A stretch of 64,000 bases of DNA from a virus: positions 1 to 64,000 of the IMG/VR virus record IMGVR_UViG_3300023170_002584. One strand, given 5' to 3'. Positions within the stretch are counted from its first letter, which is position 1. Each line of letters opens with the position of its first letter. This document shows, piece after piece, positions 17,748 to 26,902 of the stretch. The notes under the pieces were generated by a model. That model saw nothing but the letters and a program-made list of their open reading frames with translations. It searched no databases and was not told where the DNA came from. The position numbers and the translations under genes are program-made.

Positions 17748-18161
17748 TCATAAATCTTGTTCTTTAACAAAAACACCATCTACCATCCTACCCTTACGGT
17801 CCTTTATATCATTATATGCTGTTTCTAAACATTGTGCGAGAGTAATTTTGTTACGCTCCATAATATTTAGCATAACAACCATCATATCACCTAAATCATC
17901 ACGGACATCTTTACCCTTACATACACTATCAGAAAGTTCGCCAAGTTCTTGTAGCAGCTTTAGTGTTTGATCTTTATCAGAACTTCCATCAATTAAGTTT
18001 CTATCATAATGCCATTGAACAATATCGTCTACCAAATCGCATACTGTATTATACAACAATTCTTTCTCGCTGGCTTGTCTCATTTTAAGTCCTTCTGTTT
18101 TTGAAAACTCAATAGGTGAATCATCAACATATCCTGTTACATGAATATACTCGTCTGTCAT
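17748..18161 (-). CDS. MazG-like nucleotide pyrophosphohydrolase
   Basis: A 137-residue protein of the MazG/all-alpha NTP pyrophosphohydrolase group, which hydrolyses (d)NTPs or alarmones to monophosphates. The metal site is visible as LLQELGELSDSV followed by VRDDLGDMMVVM (ExxE...D...D). The tail NDIKDRKGRMVDGVFVKE is the usual MazG ending. It overlaps nrdB by four bases and belongs to the nucleotide metabolism group. Confidence 0.85.
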   Translation of the reverse strand: MTDEYIHVTGYVDDSPIEFSKTEGLKMRQASEKELLYNTVCDLVDDIVQWHYDRNLIDGSSDKDQTLKLLQELGELSDSVCKGKDVRDDLGDMMVVMLNIMERNKITLAQCLETAYNDIKDRKGRMVDGVFVKEQDL

Positions 18162-19237
18162 AGTCCCAAATCTCCAAAATCCATATCGTCTAAATCATTC
18201 TTACTTGCACCAATCTTGTAGGATGTAATCTCATGCTCTTGTGGTGCGACCTGAACAGCCTCACTGTTAAGCCAAGGCTCTGTCCATCCAGAAATAGGAT
18301 TCTTTAATCCAGTCTCATATGGTAGCCCAATTACCTTGCGTCGAGATTGACATAGCCAGTCGATATACTGATGCATAACGGTTTCGTTAAGCCCAATAAT
18401 AGATCCATCTTTAAATAGATAAGAGGCCCATTCTTTTTCTTCTCGTGCGGCAGAGTCAAACATCCCGCAGGCCAATTCTTCACATTCCTTAGCAGTTTTA
18501 ATAAACCCTTCATCTTCCACGCTATGTAGAATTTTTAGGATCTCTTGAGTATTGTAAAGATGCAATGCCTCGTCTCTTTTAATCAATTTAACAATATCAG
18601 CATTGCCAATCATCTTCTTATTTTCAGCAAATGCAAATGCACAGATAAAGCTAACATAAAATCTTACAGCTTCAAGAATATTGATACTAACAAGTGTAAG
18701 ATAAATCTGTTTCTTTAGATCTTTAGTAGATCCTTTCTTTGTGAGATTGCTCAATGCGTCATATTCTTTAATAGCAACGTCTGCTCTTTTAAGGATTTCC
18801 TTATCAGTTAGACAGCTATCAAGAACTTCAGACGGATCGTTATAAACATTCTTAATAATGTAAGTATAGCTATAACTATGGATTTGCTCAAAGAATTCCC
18901 AAGTCTTCATACATGCTTCAAGTTCTGGACTTGATACATATTCAAGAAGTGTAGGAACCCCTCGACAAATAACACTATCCATCATAGTCTGATATTTAAG
19001 ATTGCTTGTAAAGATAAACCGCTCATTCTCGGACATGATATTATCATCCTTGAAATCGTTGCGATCTTTCTTTAATTCAATTTCTTCTGGTCTCCAAAAG
19101 AACTCCATCTGCTTTTTAAAGAGATCAAAGAATACAGGATATTTAAATTTATCGTATCTCTGTAGAGCTAGATCTTCGCCAAGAAACAAAGGCTGGTTAC
19201 TGTAATCGACATTCTTCTTGTTTAAAATCGTTTTCAT
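18158..19237 (-). CDS. nrdB: Ribonucleotide reductase class Ia, small subunit
   Basis: A 359-residue beta subunit that houses the di-iron tyrosyl radical for dNDP synthesis. The block FFEQIHSYSYTYI supplies Glu and His ligands and the radical Tyr four residues on (E. coli ETIHSRSYTHI). A second ligand block is KRDEALHLYN (Glu, His). The C-terminus (LDDMDFGDLGL) is the acidic peptide that docks on NrdA. I start it at the ATG at 19237, which overlaps the nrdA stop as ATGA; a GTG nine bases upstream is also open. Confidence 0.93.
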   Translation of the reverse strand: MKTILNKKNVDYSNQPLFLGEDLALQRYDKFKYPVFFDLFKKQMEFFWRPEEIELKKDRNDFKDDNIMSENERFIFTSNLKYQTMMDSVICRGVPTLLEYVSSPELEACMKTWEFFEQIHSYSYTYIIKNVYNDPSEVLDSCLTDKEILKRADVAIKEYDALSNLTKKGSTKDLKKQIYLTLVSINILEAVRFYVSFICAFAFAENKKMIGNADIVKLIKRDEALHLYNTQEILKILHSVEDEGFIKTAKECEELACGMFDSAAREEKEWASYLFKDGSIIGLNETVMHQYIDWLCQSRRKVIGLPYETGLKNPISGWTEPWLNSEAVQVAPQEHEITSYKIGASKNDLDDMDFGDLGL

Positions 19238-21459
19238 ATCGCACACGCTCCTGATTCACAATTTGTTTCTTTTTCTGTTTCACCATCTCCATCAGGTGTA
19301 TTGCAATAATACAGGTTTTTAATTCCCATCTTATAAGAATAAACTTGATCTTTGATCAACACGCTTAAAGGAATATTACCTTCTGGGTAATTCGCATAAT
19401 TATAGTATAGGTTAAGACTAATACTCATGTCAACAAATTTCTGAATAACTGCGGCAATATTAATCATGCCTTGATTATCTGGCATAGACCAAGCACGACT
19501 GTAATAGTTCTTACGATGTGCGTAGTTTGGAACAACCTGTTTTAAAACACCATTCTTTGCTTTTTTATATGATAATAGACTTCTTACTGGCTCAATTCCG
19601 TTTGTACTGTTCTGGATAACACTGCTAGATTCACAAGGCATAACAGCAGAGACAGTAGAATGCCTAAGACCATGTTTCTTGATCTGGTCACGTAAATACT
19701 CCCAATCCATATTGTAAGTAGGGTTTACAAGTTTGTCAACAGTTTTTTTATACCAATCAATTGGAAGAAATCCTTGAGCATATTTTGTTTCACCAAACTT
19801 TGGACATGTACCCTTTTCTTCGGCAAGTTTACAAGATTCGTTTAGTAAATGCCACTGGATTTTCTCCATTATCTCATGAACAAGATGAAGTGCCGCATTA
19901 TCATGGTAGAATACTTTGTGCTTAGCCAAAAATCCGGCAAGATTTGTAATTCCAATTCCTAAAGATCTTCTATTTTTAGTGAAGTTTTCACCAGCAGCAA
20001 CTGGATAGTCTTGATAGTCAATGACCGAATCAAGAGATCTAATCGCTACTGCACAGGCTGTTTGAATATCTTCATCAGTATTTACCTCTAAAAGATTAAT
20101 GGCAGATAGCATACAAATACCAATCTCAGCCTCTGAGTCTTCAATATCGCTAACCGGCTTAGTAGGATGGATGATTTCCTGACATAGATTAGACATATAC
20201 ACAGGAACATCCCATGAGCCATGTGTATTCGCATTATCAATATTCATGCTATAGATACGTCCTGTTTCCAGACGTTCGCGAGCATAAATCTCTGCTAACT
20301 TTTTTGCAGGAATTTTCTTTTTGAAGGTAATACTGCGTGACCGCTCATATTTTGCATAAAGTTCTTCAAACTTTTCATTATCCGCAAAAGCGTCGTATAG
20401 ACCCCTAGCTTCGTTTGGACTAAACAGCGTAATATCTTCACCATTAATTAGTCGTTCATAGAAAAGTTTATTAAACTGAACAGAATAGTCCAGCTTTCTA
20501 ACCCGATTATCGTCAGTGCCAGCATTATTCTTGAGAACAAGAATGTCTTCAATTTCATAATGCCAGAACGGAATATGAACTGTAGCACTTCCTCCGCGAA
20601 TACCATTTTGCGAAGTAGACTTAACGGTAGACTCAAAAGTTTTCAGATAAGGGATTAGGCCCGTGTGAATCACTTCTCCACCACGAATTGGTGAGTTGAT
20701 TGGACGTAGACGACCAAAGTTAAGGCCAATACCAGCCCTACGTGCGGTATAGCGTCCAACTGCGTGGACGGAGGCAAAGATGCTATCAAGATCATCACCA
20801 ACATCTACAAGCACGCAGGAAGCGAACTGGCGAATCGTAGTGCGTACTCCTGCCATAATAGGAGTTGGCAAGTTTACCTTAAAAGTAGAGTAAGCATCAT
20901 ATGCTTCTTTAACATCTTTTAAGTTGTCAAATAGGCACATGGCAATCAGCATATATGCAAATTGTGGCGTCTCATGAATCTCACCAGTTGCACGATTCTT
21001 AACAAGGTACTTATCCACCATCTGCTGTAGGCCAGAATAAGTATACAGATCATCGCGTTTATGATTGATGTAGGAAGAGATCTTATTTACATCATCTTCT
21101 GACCATTTATCTAAGATATCTGGATCATAAATAGCGTTATCGACTCTTACCTGAATAAAATGCAGAAAGTTGGGAGGATTGTTAGAACCCCAAACTTCTT
21201 TTCTCAGGTTCATATTAAGTAGTCTTGATGCGACATACTGATAGTTTGGAGATTGTTCTGATATTAAATCATTTGCTGATTTGATCAGAGTTTGATGAAT
21301 TTCCTGTGTAGTAATTCCATCATAAATTGAGAGACCCGCATTCATTTCAATGTCAGAAAACGATACACCGTTAATTCCCTCAGTTGCCCATTCTAACACT
21401 TGGTGAATTTTTTCAACGTTATAATCCTCAGATTCACCATTTCTTTTAACTACTTGCAT
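19234..21459 (-). CDS. nrdA: Ribonucleotide reductase class Ia, large subunit
   Basis: A 741-residue alpha subunit. The N-terminus is an ATP-cone (VVKRNGESEDYNVEKIHQVL). The catalytic barrel has FASCVLVDVGDDLDSI, RRAGIGLNFG, NLCQEIIHP and the radical-transfer end. The C-terminal Cys pair (CESGACAI) is the swinging thioredoxin or glutaredoxin target. It is a full-length enzyme with no intein. The ATG at 21459 follows GAAGGACG. A thioredoxin-like gene lies just upstream but looks exported, so it is probably not the reductant. Confidence 0.94.
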   Translation of the reverse strand: MQVVKRNGESEDYNVEKIHQVLEWATEGINGVSFSDIEMNAGLSIYDGITTQEIHQTLIKSANDLISEQSPNYQYVASRLLNMNLRKEVWGSNNPPNFLHFIQVRVDNAIYDPDILDKWSEDDVNKISSYINHKRDDLYTYSGLQQMVDKYLVKNRATGEIHETPQFAYMLIAMCLFDNLKDVKEAYDAYSTFKVNLPTPIMAGVRTTIRQFASCVLVDVGDDLDSIFASVHAVGRYTARRAGIGLNFGRLRPINSPIRGGEVIHTGLIPYLKTFESTVKSTSQNGIRGGSATVHIPFWHYEIEDILVLKNNAGTDDNRVRKLDYSVQFNKLFYERLINGEDITLFSPNEARGLYDAFADNEKFEELYAKYERSRSITFKKKIPAKKLAEIYARERLETGRIYSMNIDNANTHGSWDVPVYMSNLCQEIIHPTKPVSDIEDSEAEIGICMLSAINLLEVNTDEDIQTACAVAIRSLDSVIDYQDYPVAAGENFTKNRRSLGIGITNLAGFLAKHKVFYHDNAALHLVHEIMEKIQWHLLNESCKLAEEKGTCPKFGETKYAQGFLPIDWYKKTVDKLVNPTYNMDWEYLRDQIKKHGLRHSTVSAVMPCESSSVIQNSTNGIEPVRSLLSYKKAKNGVLKQVVPNYAHRKNYYSRAWSMPDNQGMINIAAVIQKFVDMSISLNLYYNYANYPEGNIPLSVLIKDQVYSYKMGIKNLYYCNTPDGDGETEKETNCESGACAI

Positions 21460-21479
21460 ATTCAACGTCCTTCAAAGTG

Positions 21480-21513
21480 GAAAAAAATACCAGCAGTTTT
21501 TTATTGCTGCTGG
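21480..21513 (-). terminator. Intrinsic terminator between the 95-residue gene and nrdA
   Basis: On the minus strand CCAGCAG pairs with CTGCTGG across a ten-base AT loop and is followed by TATTTTTTT. It would end leftward transcripts from the exported-protein group before nrdA. Confidence 0.75.
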
Positions 21514-21525
21514 CATATATGTCAA
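21498..21525 (-). promoter_or_regulatory. Possible nrdA promoter overlapping the terminator
   Basis: Minus strand TTGACA at 21520-21525, a 16-base spacer, then TAAAAA at 21498-21503. The -35 is perfect, the -10 is weak. The 16-base spacing matches the stronger promoters in the right block. The -10 falls in the terminator loop. Confidence 0.35.
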
Positions 21526-21531
21526 TTGTAT

Positions 21532-21819
21532 TTATTTTAATATTTGATTATACGAGAAAGGTAGGTCCGGAAAATGATCTAGTTCTAAAACGCCGCCATT
21601 TTGAGAAAAATGGATGCCATTTACAGACACTGAAAATGTTATAATTTTTTGCAGTGTTACTTTTGGCTTGTGACCAGAAAAAATAATTTTGATTCCGGAC
21701 TGCACGCTTTCAATTTGTACCGATAAGGCTCCAGAACATTGTATCCTTAAAGGCCCGATTGTCAACCCATCTTGTGAAAAGATTTGTTGAACAATTTCAA
21801 AATATTCAGTTGGCTGCAT
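21532..21819 (-). CDS. Unknown small protein
   Basis: A 95-residue protein, mostly short alternating hydrophobic stretches (IKIIFSGHKPKVTLQKIITF) that suggest a beta-rich fold. No recognised motif. It overlaps the end of the thioredoxin-like gene by 14 bases, without a strong ribosome site, so it is probably coupled to it. Confidence 0.65.
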   Translation of the reverse strand: MQPTEYFEIVQQIFSQDGLTIGPLRIQCSGALSVQIESVQSGIKIIFSGHKPKVTLQKIITFSVSVNGIHFSQNGGVLELDHFPDLPFSYNQILK

Positions 21820-22486
21820 TGAAGGCTCTTAGCAGGGTTTGATGCATTCCAGAAACGTATCCGCTAGTACGGAATGTTTCTTTTCTTTGCGAGTCTAGAA
21901 CAATAAAACATGGAATACCAGCAGAATTCTTTTTGTGGGCCTTCCAGAGATCGGGATGCTTGTCTACATCGACAATTTCCATATCGTCCTGTACTCCATT
22001 TCTAGCTTCGCCAACTGATAGACCGGCCTTTTGTAGCTTTGGTAATTCCGTCGCTTTAAATCTTTGACAGGGGCCGCACCAAGAGGCGGTAAAGTATAGG
22101 ATTGTTTTTTTTAATTCTATCGCTAAGGCTTGGTCTGTAGCATCTGGTTGTTGTTCCACTTTTTTTTTAACCTCCTCTGGATAAGTAGATTTATCTGGCT
22201 CCCATGATTTGCCGGTAGCTTCGCAACGACATACCCCGTCACCAGAATTGATACATTGACATGGTGTTTTGTGACCATCTCCATGAACGATCACTTTTTC
22301 ACCATTGCATTCACATGTTGTAGCAGTATCTGTTTCATTGTCAATAGGCTCTTGGTCTCCATTTACAATAAATGCTACATATCCCTCACTTCTTGAAGTA
22401 TCAATAGCAAATGTTTTTTCATTACTTGGAATTGGAATAAAAAATACAGCAAGTAGTAATAGTAATAGAATCGTGCTCTTTTTCAT
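21806..22486 (-). CDS. Exported thioredoxin-like protein with Cys-rich domain
   Basis: A 226-residue protein. Residues 1-25 are a signal peptide or anchor (KKSTILLLLLLAVFFIPI). Residues 55-95 form a Cys-rich module (CECNGEKVIVHGDGHKTPCQ, then CRCEATG) that may bind metal. The thioredoxin fold follows with the active site ASWCGPCQRF at about 140 and the cis-Pro segment SAGIPCFIVLD. It would act on disulfides outside the cytoplasm. GAGGATC precedes the start. It is next to the papain-like peptidase gene, another Cys enzyme. Confidence 0.88.
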   Translation of the reverse strand: MKKSTILLLLLLAVFFIPIPSNEKTFAIDTSRSEGYVAFIVNGDQEPIDNETDTATTCECNGEKVIVHGDGHKTPCQCINSGDGVCRCEATGKSWEPDKSTYPEEVKKKVEQQPDATDQALAIELKKTILYFTASWCGPCQRFKATELPKLQKAGLSVGEARNGVQDDMEIVDVDKHPDLWKAHKKNSAGIPCFIVLDSQRKETFRTSGYVSGMHQTLLRAFNAAN

Positions 22487-23391
22487 CAGATGATCCTCGT
22501 ATTAAGTTTCTGTGGCTTAAAGCCAGTATACCCGCTAAATGCCCAGCAATCGCCAGTTTTTAGCACGCGACGTTCAATCTCGTCAGCATCGACCCAAAAA
22601 GATCCATCCGGTTGGTCGTGACGTTTTGGACCTCCATTCCATTTACCCCAGCTATTTTGAACGCAAACTCCGGGACGTTTATATTCATCATCAACAGCAC
22701 AGATCCACATTTGATGTGCCCATCTACCTGATGGTCTTGCAAACCCTTCACTATCTCGCGTTGAAGAAAATCCTTGATTACTAGCAATGGTTACAGAATA
22801 TCCATTAACAATTAGATCTCTCACTTCTTCATATGAATTGACTTGAGAAATAGTAACGACTGGATGTTCTTTTACAATATCTACAAACGCTTGAGATAAT
22901 TTATATCCAGCGTTGCCCCAAGTCTTTGCTTTACTGCCACTATACGTGGTTAGGTCAATATCGGCATACTTGCCTCTTGGAATTGAGCCATATTCATTAA
23001 TATATTTTGCCGCCCATACGCCGAGAGATCCATCATCGTTACCTAATCGACCTTTACCGATAACGTTTCTGCTACCCCAATAAATATCTTCTGTGGCAGT
23101 TTCTGCTACCCATAGTTCTGGTTCTTTTTTAAGGTAGATGTCTACACATTTAATAGCATCGACAGCACCAGCAGCACCAAAAGCTACACAGTCTCCAATT
23201 TTCTGTGTACGCACAGGAAACGTTCCGGCAACCCTTCTAATGATGTCATATAGTAACATCTTCTTTCCAGCACCAGTATCTTTTATTGCTTGATGCTGCA
23301 TAGAAAATACTGGAAAAGGTAAGCCTTGCATTGCTAGATCTACACCTTTTGGATCATTTATCCATCCTCCTAAATGGGATAGGTCACTCAT
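22486..23391 (-). CDS. Papain-like (C1 family) cysteine peptidase
   Basis: A 301-residue protein with the papain catalytic triad. The Cys is in QKIGDCVAFGAAGAVDAIKC, the His in GRWAHQMWICAVDDE, and the Asn in VQNSWGKWNGG. No clear signal peptide or propeptide is seen, so it may act inside the cell, in the virion, or be released by lysis. It could be a virion or lysis protease or cut host surface proteins. GAGGCAAC sets the start. Confidence 0.88.
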   Translation of the reverse strand: MSDLSHLGGWINDPKGVDLAMQGLPFPVFSMQHQAIKDTGAGKKMLLYDIIRRVAGTFPVRTQKIGDCVAFGAAGAVDAIKCVDIYLKKEPELWVAETATEDIYWGSRNVIGKGRLGNDDGSLGVWAAKYINEYGSIPRGKYADIDLTTYSGSKAKTWGNAGYKLSQAFVDIVKEHPVVTISQVNSYEEVRDLIVNGYSVTIASNQGFSSTRDSEGFARPSGRWAHQMWICAVDDEYKRPGVCVQNSWGKWNGGPKRHDQPDGSFWVDADEIERRVLKTGDCWAFSGYTGFKPQKLNTRII

Positions 23392-23839
23392 ATTTAGTTG
23401 CCTCTGCTAAACCTTGAAAGATTTTTGCGAAATCCTTACGTTGATCTATAGTTTCCAATTTCTTAGGAGTGTCATAATCTACGCTAACAAGATAGTTAGA
23501 AACCGCATCTGTAAACGCTGAGTATCTTTCGCGATCCCATCCATAGGAAGTTTGCACTTTTCCTAGAAGTGGATCAAACTGTGCTGTTTCAGTCATTGTC
23601 TGGCAGTTACTGAGATACTCTGCCGCACCAGCAAACAGTTTATAGATAAGCACTCTATCGTCTCTTGATTCGATTTTATTAAACTCTTCTGTAACTTTTT
23701 TCAACTCTTGAGTTTCAGTAACTACAATTTGTTGAGGTGCTGATTCGGGAGTTAGCTTACCTGAAAGAGCAAAGGATGACATGAAATATAATAGTAATAA
23801 TCCTAGAAGGACATTTGCAAATGACTGATATTTTCCCAT
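23384..23839 (-). CDS. Membrane-anchored or exported small protein
   Basis: A 151-residue protein. Residues 8-27 are a hydrophobic segment (ANVLLGLLLLYFMSSFALSG), either a signal peptide or an anchor. The rest is soluble and mainly helical, with no recognised family. AAAGGAAAAACG precedes the ATG. It overlaps the peptidase start by eight bases, which suggests a joint role. Confidence 0.75.
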   Translation of the reverse strand: MGKYQSFANVLLGLLLLYFMSSFALSGKLTPESAPQQIVVTETQELKKVTEEFNKIESRDDRVLIYKLFAGAAEYLSNCQTMTETAQFDPLLGKVQTSYGWDRERYSAFTDAVSNYLVSVDYDTPKKLETIDQRKDFAKIFQGLAEATKYE

Positions 23840-23850
23840 CGTTTTTCCTT

Positions 23851-24186
23851 TTATGGTAAAGTCTTTTTAAATAAAATCGTGTTTAGTTGAATGACTAAAT
23901 CTAATCCCTCTTTACTTCCATTTTCGACACATCTATCTCTTAGATAAGAAAGACATTCAAAATCCTTCTGGTATTTGTCGGAATAGTCTGGCAGTGATGG
24001 ACTATCACTGCCAAGACTAGACAGAATACTCTTAATATTTGGAATCATAATATAAAGTCCTCCAAGACCGCTAATGATTGTTTGAGCATACCATCGTATA
24101 GTAAAATCAAATCCATCTACAGTTGATGCCTGAAAACCATTCCAAGCACAAAATAATAACATTCCTAATCCTATTAGTGATTCCAT
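23851..24186 (-). CDS. Small membrane protein, two N-terminal transmembrane segments
   Basis: A 111-residue protein. Hydrophobic stretches at about 3-20 (LIGLGMLLFCAWNG) and 33-52 (AQTIISGLGGLYIMIPN) look like two membrane segments, followed by a soluble helical tail with Cys. Holin-like topology is possible, but the tail is long for a holin. GAGGTAC precedes the start. Confidence 0.72.
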   Translation of the reverse strand: MESLIGLGMLLFCAWNGFQASTVDGFDFTIRWYAQTIISGLGGLYIMIPNIKSILSSLGSDSPSLPDYSDKYQKDFECLSYLRDRCVENGSKEGLDLVIQLNTILFKKTLP

Positions 24187-24196
24187 ATTTTGTACC

Positions 24197-24403
24197 TCAT
24201 TTTGTGTTGTCTTTTAACCACTTAATTACAGTATCAAGACCTACTACTATGATTGGAACCACAAGTGGACCGGCGGCTCCAAGGTCTACAGTACCAATAT
24301 TCTGTACAACATAAGTTAGTCCTGCTGCAACGCCAACAAGTCCTGCATTCTTACTGAGTGCAACTAGGTCGGCTACGTTTAATGTAAACGCTTTTGAATT
24401 CAT
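24197..24403 (-). CDS. Small holin-like membrane protein
   Basis: A 68-residue protein with two hydrophobic stretches (GLVGVAAGLTYVVQNIG; GPLVVPIIVVGLDTVIKWL) and a charged C-terminal tail (KDNTK). Size, two membrane segments and tail fit holins, which open the inner membrane at lysis. This is a topology argument only. A good GGAG site precedes the start. Confidence 0.72.
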   Translation of the reverse strand: MNSKAFTLNVADLVALSKNAGLVGVAAGLTYVVQNIGTVDLGAAGPLVVPIIVVGLDTVIKWLKDNTK

Positions 24404-24413
24404 GTTAAAACTC

Positions 24414-24920
24414 CTAATCTAAACCAATAACAATTAATCTGTAAGTAACACCAGATCCCTGATCAGCTAATTGAACATATCTCTGACTGGAGCCTACACT
24501 AACTCCAGTGAATGGATCATTGTATGTAAATGCCGAGTAGGGTTTTACTAAAAGGTTGCCACTTCCTCCATTGAATAAATTTGTACATGCATTTGTTCCA
24601 GTGGCCTGAACTGCAAAGTCGTATCCCTCTGTGGTAGACTCATTATATACTGTGAAATTTTTTACGCCAGTGAAAACTACGCTGGTTGTTGCATCAAAAG
24701 AAGTTTGATTAATTGAGTATAGATCAATTTGCGTAGACTCTCCAGACGTTAAAACGCCTGTTATAGTTACAGCGTTGGTGACTTGCTTATCACCAGACCC
24801 ATACGTATAAACAACACTCATGTTTTTACTGTCTGATAATGAGACGGTCTGATTACCATTAGTTGACGCAAGAGTATATGAAATTTTGTTTACTGGAGTT
24901 GCTGTTATTGATAGACTCAT
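24414..24920 (-). CDS. Beta-rich Ser/Thr protein, possible virion protein
   Basis: A 168-residue protein, rich in Ser, Thr, Gly, Val and Tyr with an alternating pattern (SGESTQIDLYSINQTSFDAT), typical of beta-sandwich virion or fibre decorations. No signal peptide and no catalytic motif. It lies in the small membrane and structural-type group. Confidence 0.7.
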   Translation of the reverse strand: MSLSITATPVNKISYTLASTNGNQTVSLSDSKNMSVVYTYGSGDKQVTNAVTITGVLTSGESTQIDLYSINQTSFDATTSVVFTGVKNFTVYNESTTEGYDFAVQATGTNACTNLFNGGSGNLLVKPYSAFTYNDPFTGVSVGSSQRYVQLADQGSGVTYRLIVIGLD

Positions 24921-24925
24921 AATTT

Positions 24926-25195
24926 TTACCTAGTCACTAAAACTTCATTGATTGCTTTTGTTAATTCGGACAATGCCTGATTAGTTTTATCCTGTCTAGC
25001 AGATGCGTCTTCTCTCCATTCTGAACGTTCATCTCGATGGAGTTCATTAATATCATTTATAGTTTTTTGAAACTGTGCATTTCTACGATCTTCTCTTTTG
25101 TTACTAGATATGATCACATAAAAGAGTAAGCTAACCAGCGAAGAAACAGTCAGTCCTACAATTCCTAGATCTGTAGTCCAAGGTAATGCGTTCAT
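24926..25195 (-). CDS. Small protein with one membrane segment and coiled coil
   Basis: An 89-residue protein. Residues about 9-27 are a membrane helix (GIVGLTVSSLVSLLFYVII), followed by a basic turn and a long charged coiled coil (KTINDINELHRDERSEWRED). The topology resembles spanin or holin-accessory proteins. The ATG at 25195 follows GGAGATTGAAT. Confidence 0.75.
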   Translation of the reverse strand: MNALPWTTDLGIVGLTVSSLVSLLFYVIISSNKREDRRNAQFQKTINDINELHRDERSEWREDASARQDKTNQALSELTKAINEVLVTR

Positions 25196-25210
25196 ATTCA
25201 ATCTCCAAAT

Positions 25211-25241
25211 ACCCCCCTCCCTTACGGGAGAGGGGTTTAAA
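25211..25241 (-). terminator. GC-rich hairpin, probable terminator
   Basis: Arms 25211-25220 and 25225-25235 form an almost perfect stem of about ten pairs (one C/A mismatch) around a TTAC loop. Read leftward it is followed by TATTT. It lies between the beta-rich gene at 25261 and the next gene and would end or attenuate that transcript. Confidence 0.6.
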
Positions 25242-25260
25242 AGAAAGTGTCAAGAATCAA

Positions 25261-25872
25261 TCACTTAGCTGGATAATCTTTCAATACAGCATCAATAGCA
25301 CCATACATATAAGCAAGTTCACCCGGAATACTTCTATATGTAACAAATTGACCTTGATCAACAGCATTAGAAGCATTGTTAGTTGGCAAGACATAGCTAA
25401 TATTATTAGTTGCAGGAGCACTGCTCCAATTTGTTCTTTGACCAGTAATACCAGTCGCACGCCAGTAACCACTTCTATGAGCAGTTGATGTCTTTGCACC
25501 CTTCGACTTATTGCTAACAAGAGTATGAGGGCGATTTTCTGGAGTGCCATTGACCTGAAGAACTGTGTTTGATTGATTATTAATCTTTGTTGCAACAGTT
25601 CTAATCATAAATTGAGACTGGTCATAAGCAAATGTTCCACCAGTATCTGCTTTTGTTGCACTTGACGCATGAGCGGCACCGGATAGTTCTTTTGGAACTG
25701 ATCTTCCGGGTTTAATTGTGATTGATGTTAATGGAAATGTCTGAGTAACAGGACCATTAGTAGTGTCACTAGCAGATGTGATACCAACTACAGTACCTCC
25801 ATCTCTTTTCTCAGTAGGAGATGAATCGCTTCCCGTCGTACCATAAATAATTGTATTTGGTAGTAAAGCCAT
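25261..25872 (-). CDS. Probable virion or surface protein
   Basis: A 203-residue protein starting MALLPNTIIYGTTGSD. It is low in charged residues and rich in Ser, Thr, Asn and Gly with repeated short polar strands, and lacks a signal peptide. It resembles small phage structural proteins in composition only. It is the first gene of this subgroup, with AAAGGTATAAC in front, and is followed by a strong hairpin, so it may be expressed highly. Confidence 0.72.
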   Translation of the reverse strand: MALLPNTIIYGTTGSDSSPTEKRDGGTVVGITSASDTTNGPVTQTFPLTSITIKPGRSVPKELSGAAHASSATKADTGGTFAYDQSQFMIRTVATKINNQSNTVLQVNGTPENRPHTLVSNKSKGAKTSTAHRSGYWRATGITGQRTNWSSAPATNNISYVLPTNNASNAVDQGQFVTYRSIPGELAYMYGAIDAVLKDYPAK

Positions 25873-25954
25873 TGTTATACCTTTCTATAGCTTTATAACC
25901 AGCTTCCTAATTATCCTGAAAATAAAAGTTCCTGATCCTTAGTTGTATACGCCA

Positions 25955-26605
25955 TTACAAACTGTCGTAAGTAATAATGTTACCGTTTTTATTCTTTTTC
26001 AATTTCGTTAAAGTTTCGATATATTCTAACTCTGATGGAAACTCACTACTCTTGATTGTTTCTATCGTCCCATCATTTCCAATAAATACCGCCCATTTCT
26101 CAGAATCTTGTATTGAAAATAACGACTCGTTAATTTTACTAAATGCTGTGTTGATTAATGAGTCTACAGAGTTATCATCTAGATGTTCTGGTGTTTTCAA
26201 ATTATTGCATAGTTCTTTTTGAATCTGCATTCTAGCCACAGGAAATGTAAATAATTTTTCTATACCTATAAAAAATCTGTATGGAGAAATCAGTGAAAGA
26301 CATCCAATGCCATCTATTTTTAGATCCAGCTTTTCAAAGTCTTCATCTGTAATTTTGAAATTAGTATGACCTATCCAGCATTCAAACATATTATATGGTG
26401 AAAAAGGGTCATCAATTTCGTAAATACCAAATGGAGTTCTCACTTTTCTAGAGAGTAAAAAATGCCCTAGATTTAACTCTCTGCCATCTTCCTCTTCTTC
26501 ATTTTCCATATCAAGATAAGACATTTCATCTGATTCATCTTCTTGATTAATTATATCTTCATGATTTGGGGTAAATTTTTCCCAAGCTATTTTTTTCTCT
26601 GTCAT
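25955..26605 (-). CDS. Unknown acidic protein
   Basis: A 216-residue protein. The first 45 residues are very acidic (QEDESDEMSYLDMENEEEED), then a mixed fold with VRTPFGIYEIDDPFSPYNMF. The acidic N-terminus suggests partner or DNA mimicry, but nothing specific is recognised. GGAGCC precedes the start. Confidence 0.75.
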   Translation of the reverse strand: MTEKKIAWEKFTPNHEDIINQEDESDEMSYLDMENEEEEDGRELNLGHFLLSRKVRTPFGIYEIDDPFSPYNMFECWIGHTNFKITDEDFEKLDLKIDGIGCLSLISPYRFFIGIEKLFTFPVARMQIQKELCNNLKTPEHLDDNSVDSLINTAFSKINESLFSIQDSEKWAVFIGNDGTIETIKSSEFPSELEYIETLTKLKKNKNGNIITYDSL

Positions 26606-26616
26606 AATAGGCTCCG

Positions 26617-26898
26617 TCAGCGAAAGGAACTTGGCCTCATTAGCGTTCTTGCTTTTTTTATTAATAATTTATCTTCGTTAAATCTTCCAGTAATTTTATA
26701 AAAGTTTTCCAGCCATGCAATATCTTCAGGATCTGCATCTTTTGTTATTAACATGTTGATTATTATATCATAGAATGCAGAATGTGAGGTTGGAGAAAAT
26801 AATGTTATCATTAATTCTCTGAACGCAGCGGAGTCATCATATACTAACCCCAAAGTTGGGGAACCGTCTTTGTATTCTAGCTTTACATAATTTGACAT
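26617..26898 (-). CDS. Unknown small protein
   Basis: A 93-residue protein with mixed alpha/beta composition (ELMITLFSPTSHSAFYDIII). No recognised motif. AGGTAATTTT precedes the start; part of the leftward operon of unknown genes at 25.9-27.4 kb. Confidence 0.7.
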   Translation of the reverse strand: MSNYVKLEYKDGSPTLGLVYDDSAAFRELMITLFSPTSHSAFYDIIINMLITKDADPEDIAWLENFYKITGRFNEDKLLIKKARTLMRPSSFR

Positions 26899-26902
26899 AA
26901 AA

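Noticed and set aside
25911-25955. 14-codon frame after the acidic 216-residue gene
   Set aside because: Too short to support and no clear ribosome site.
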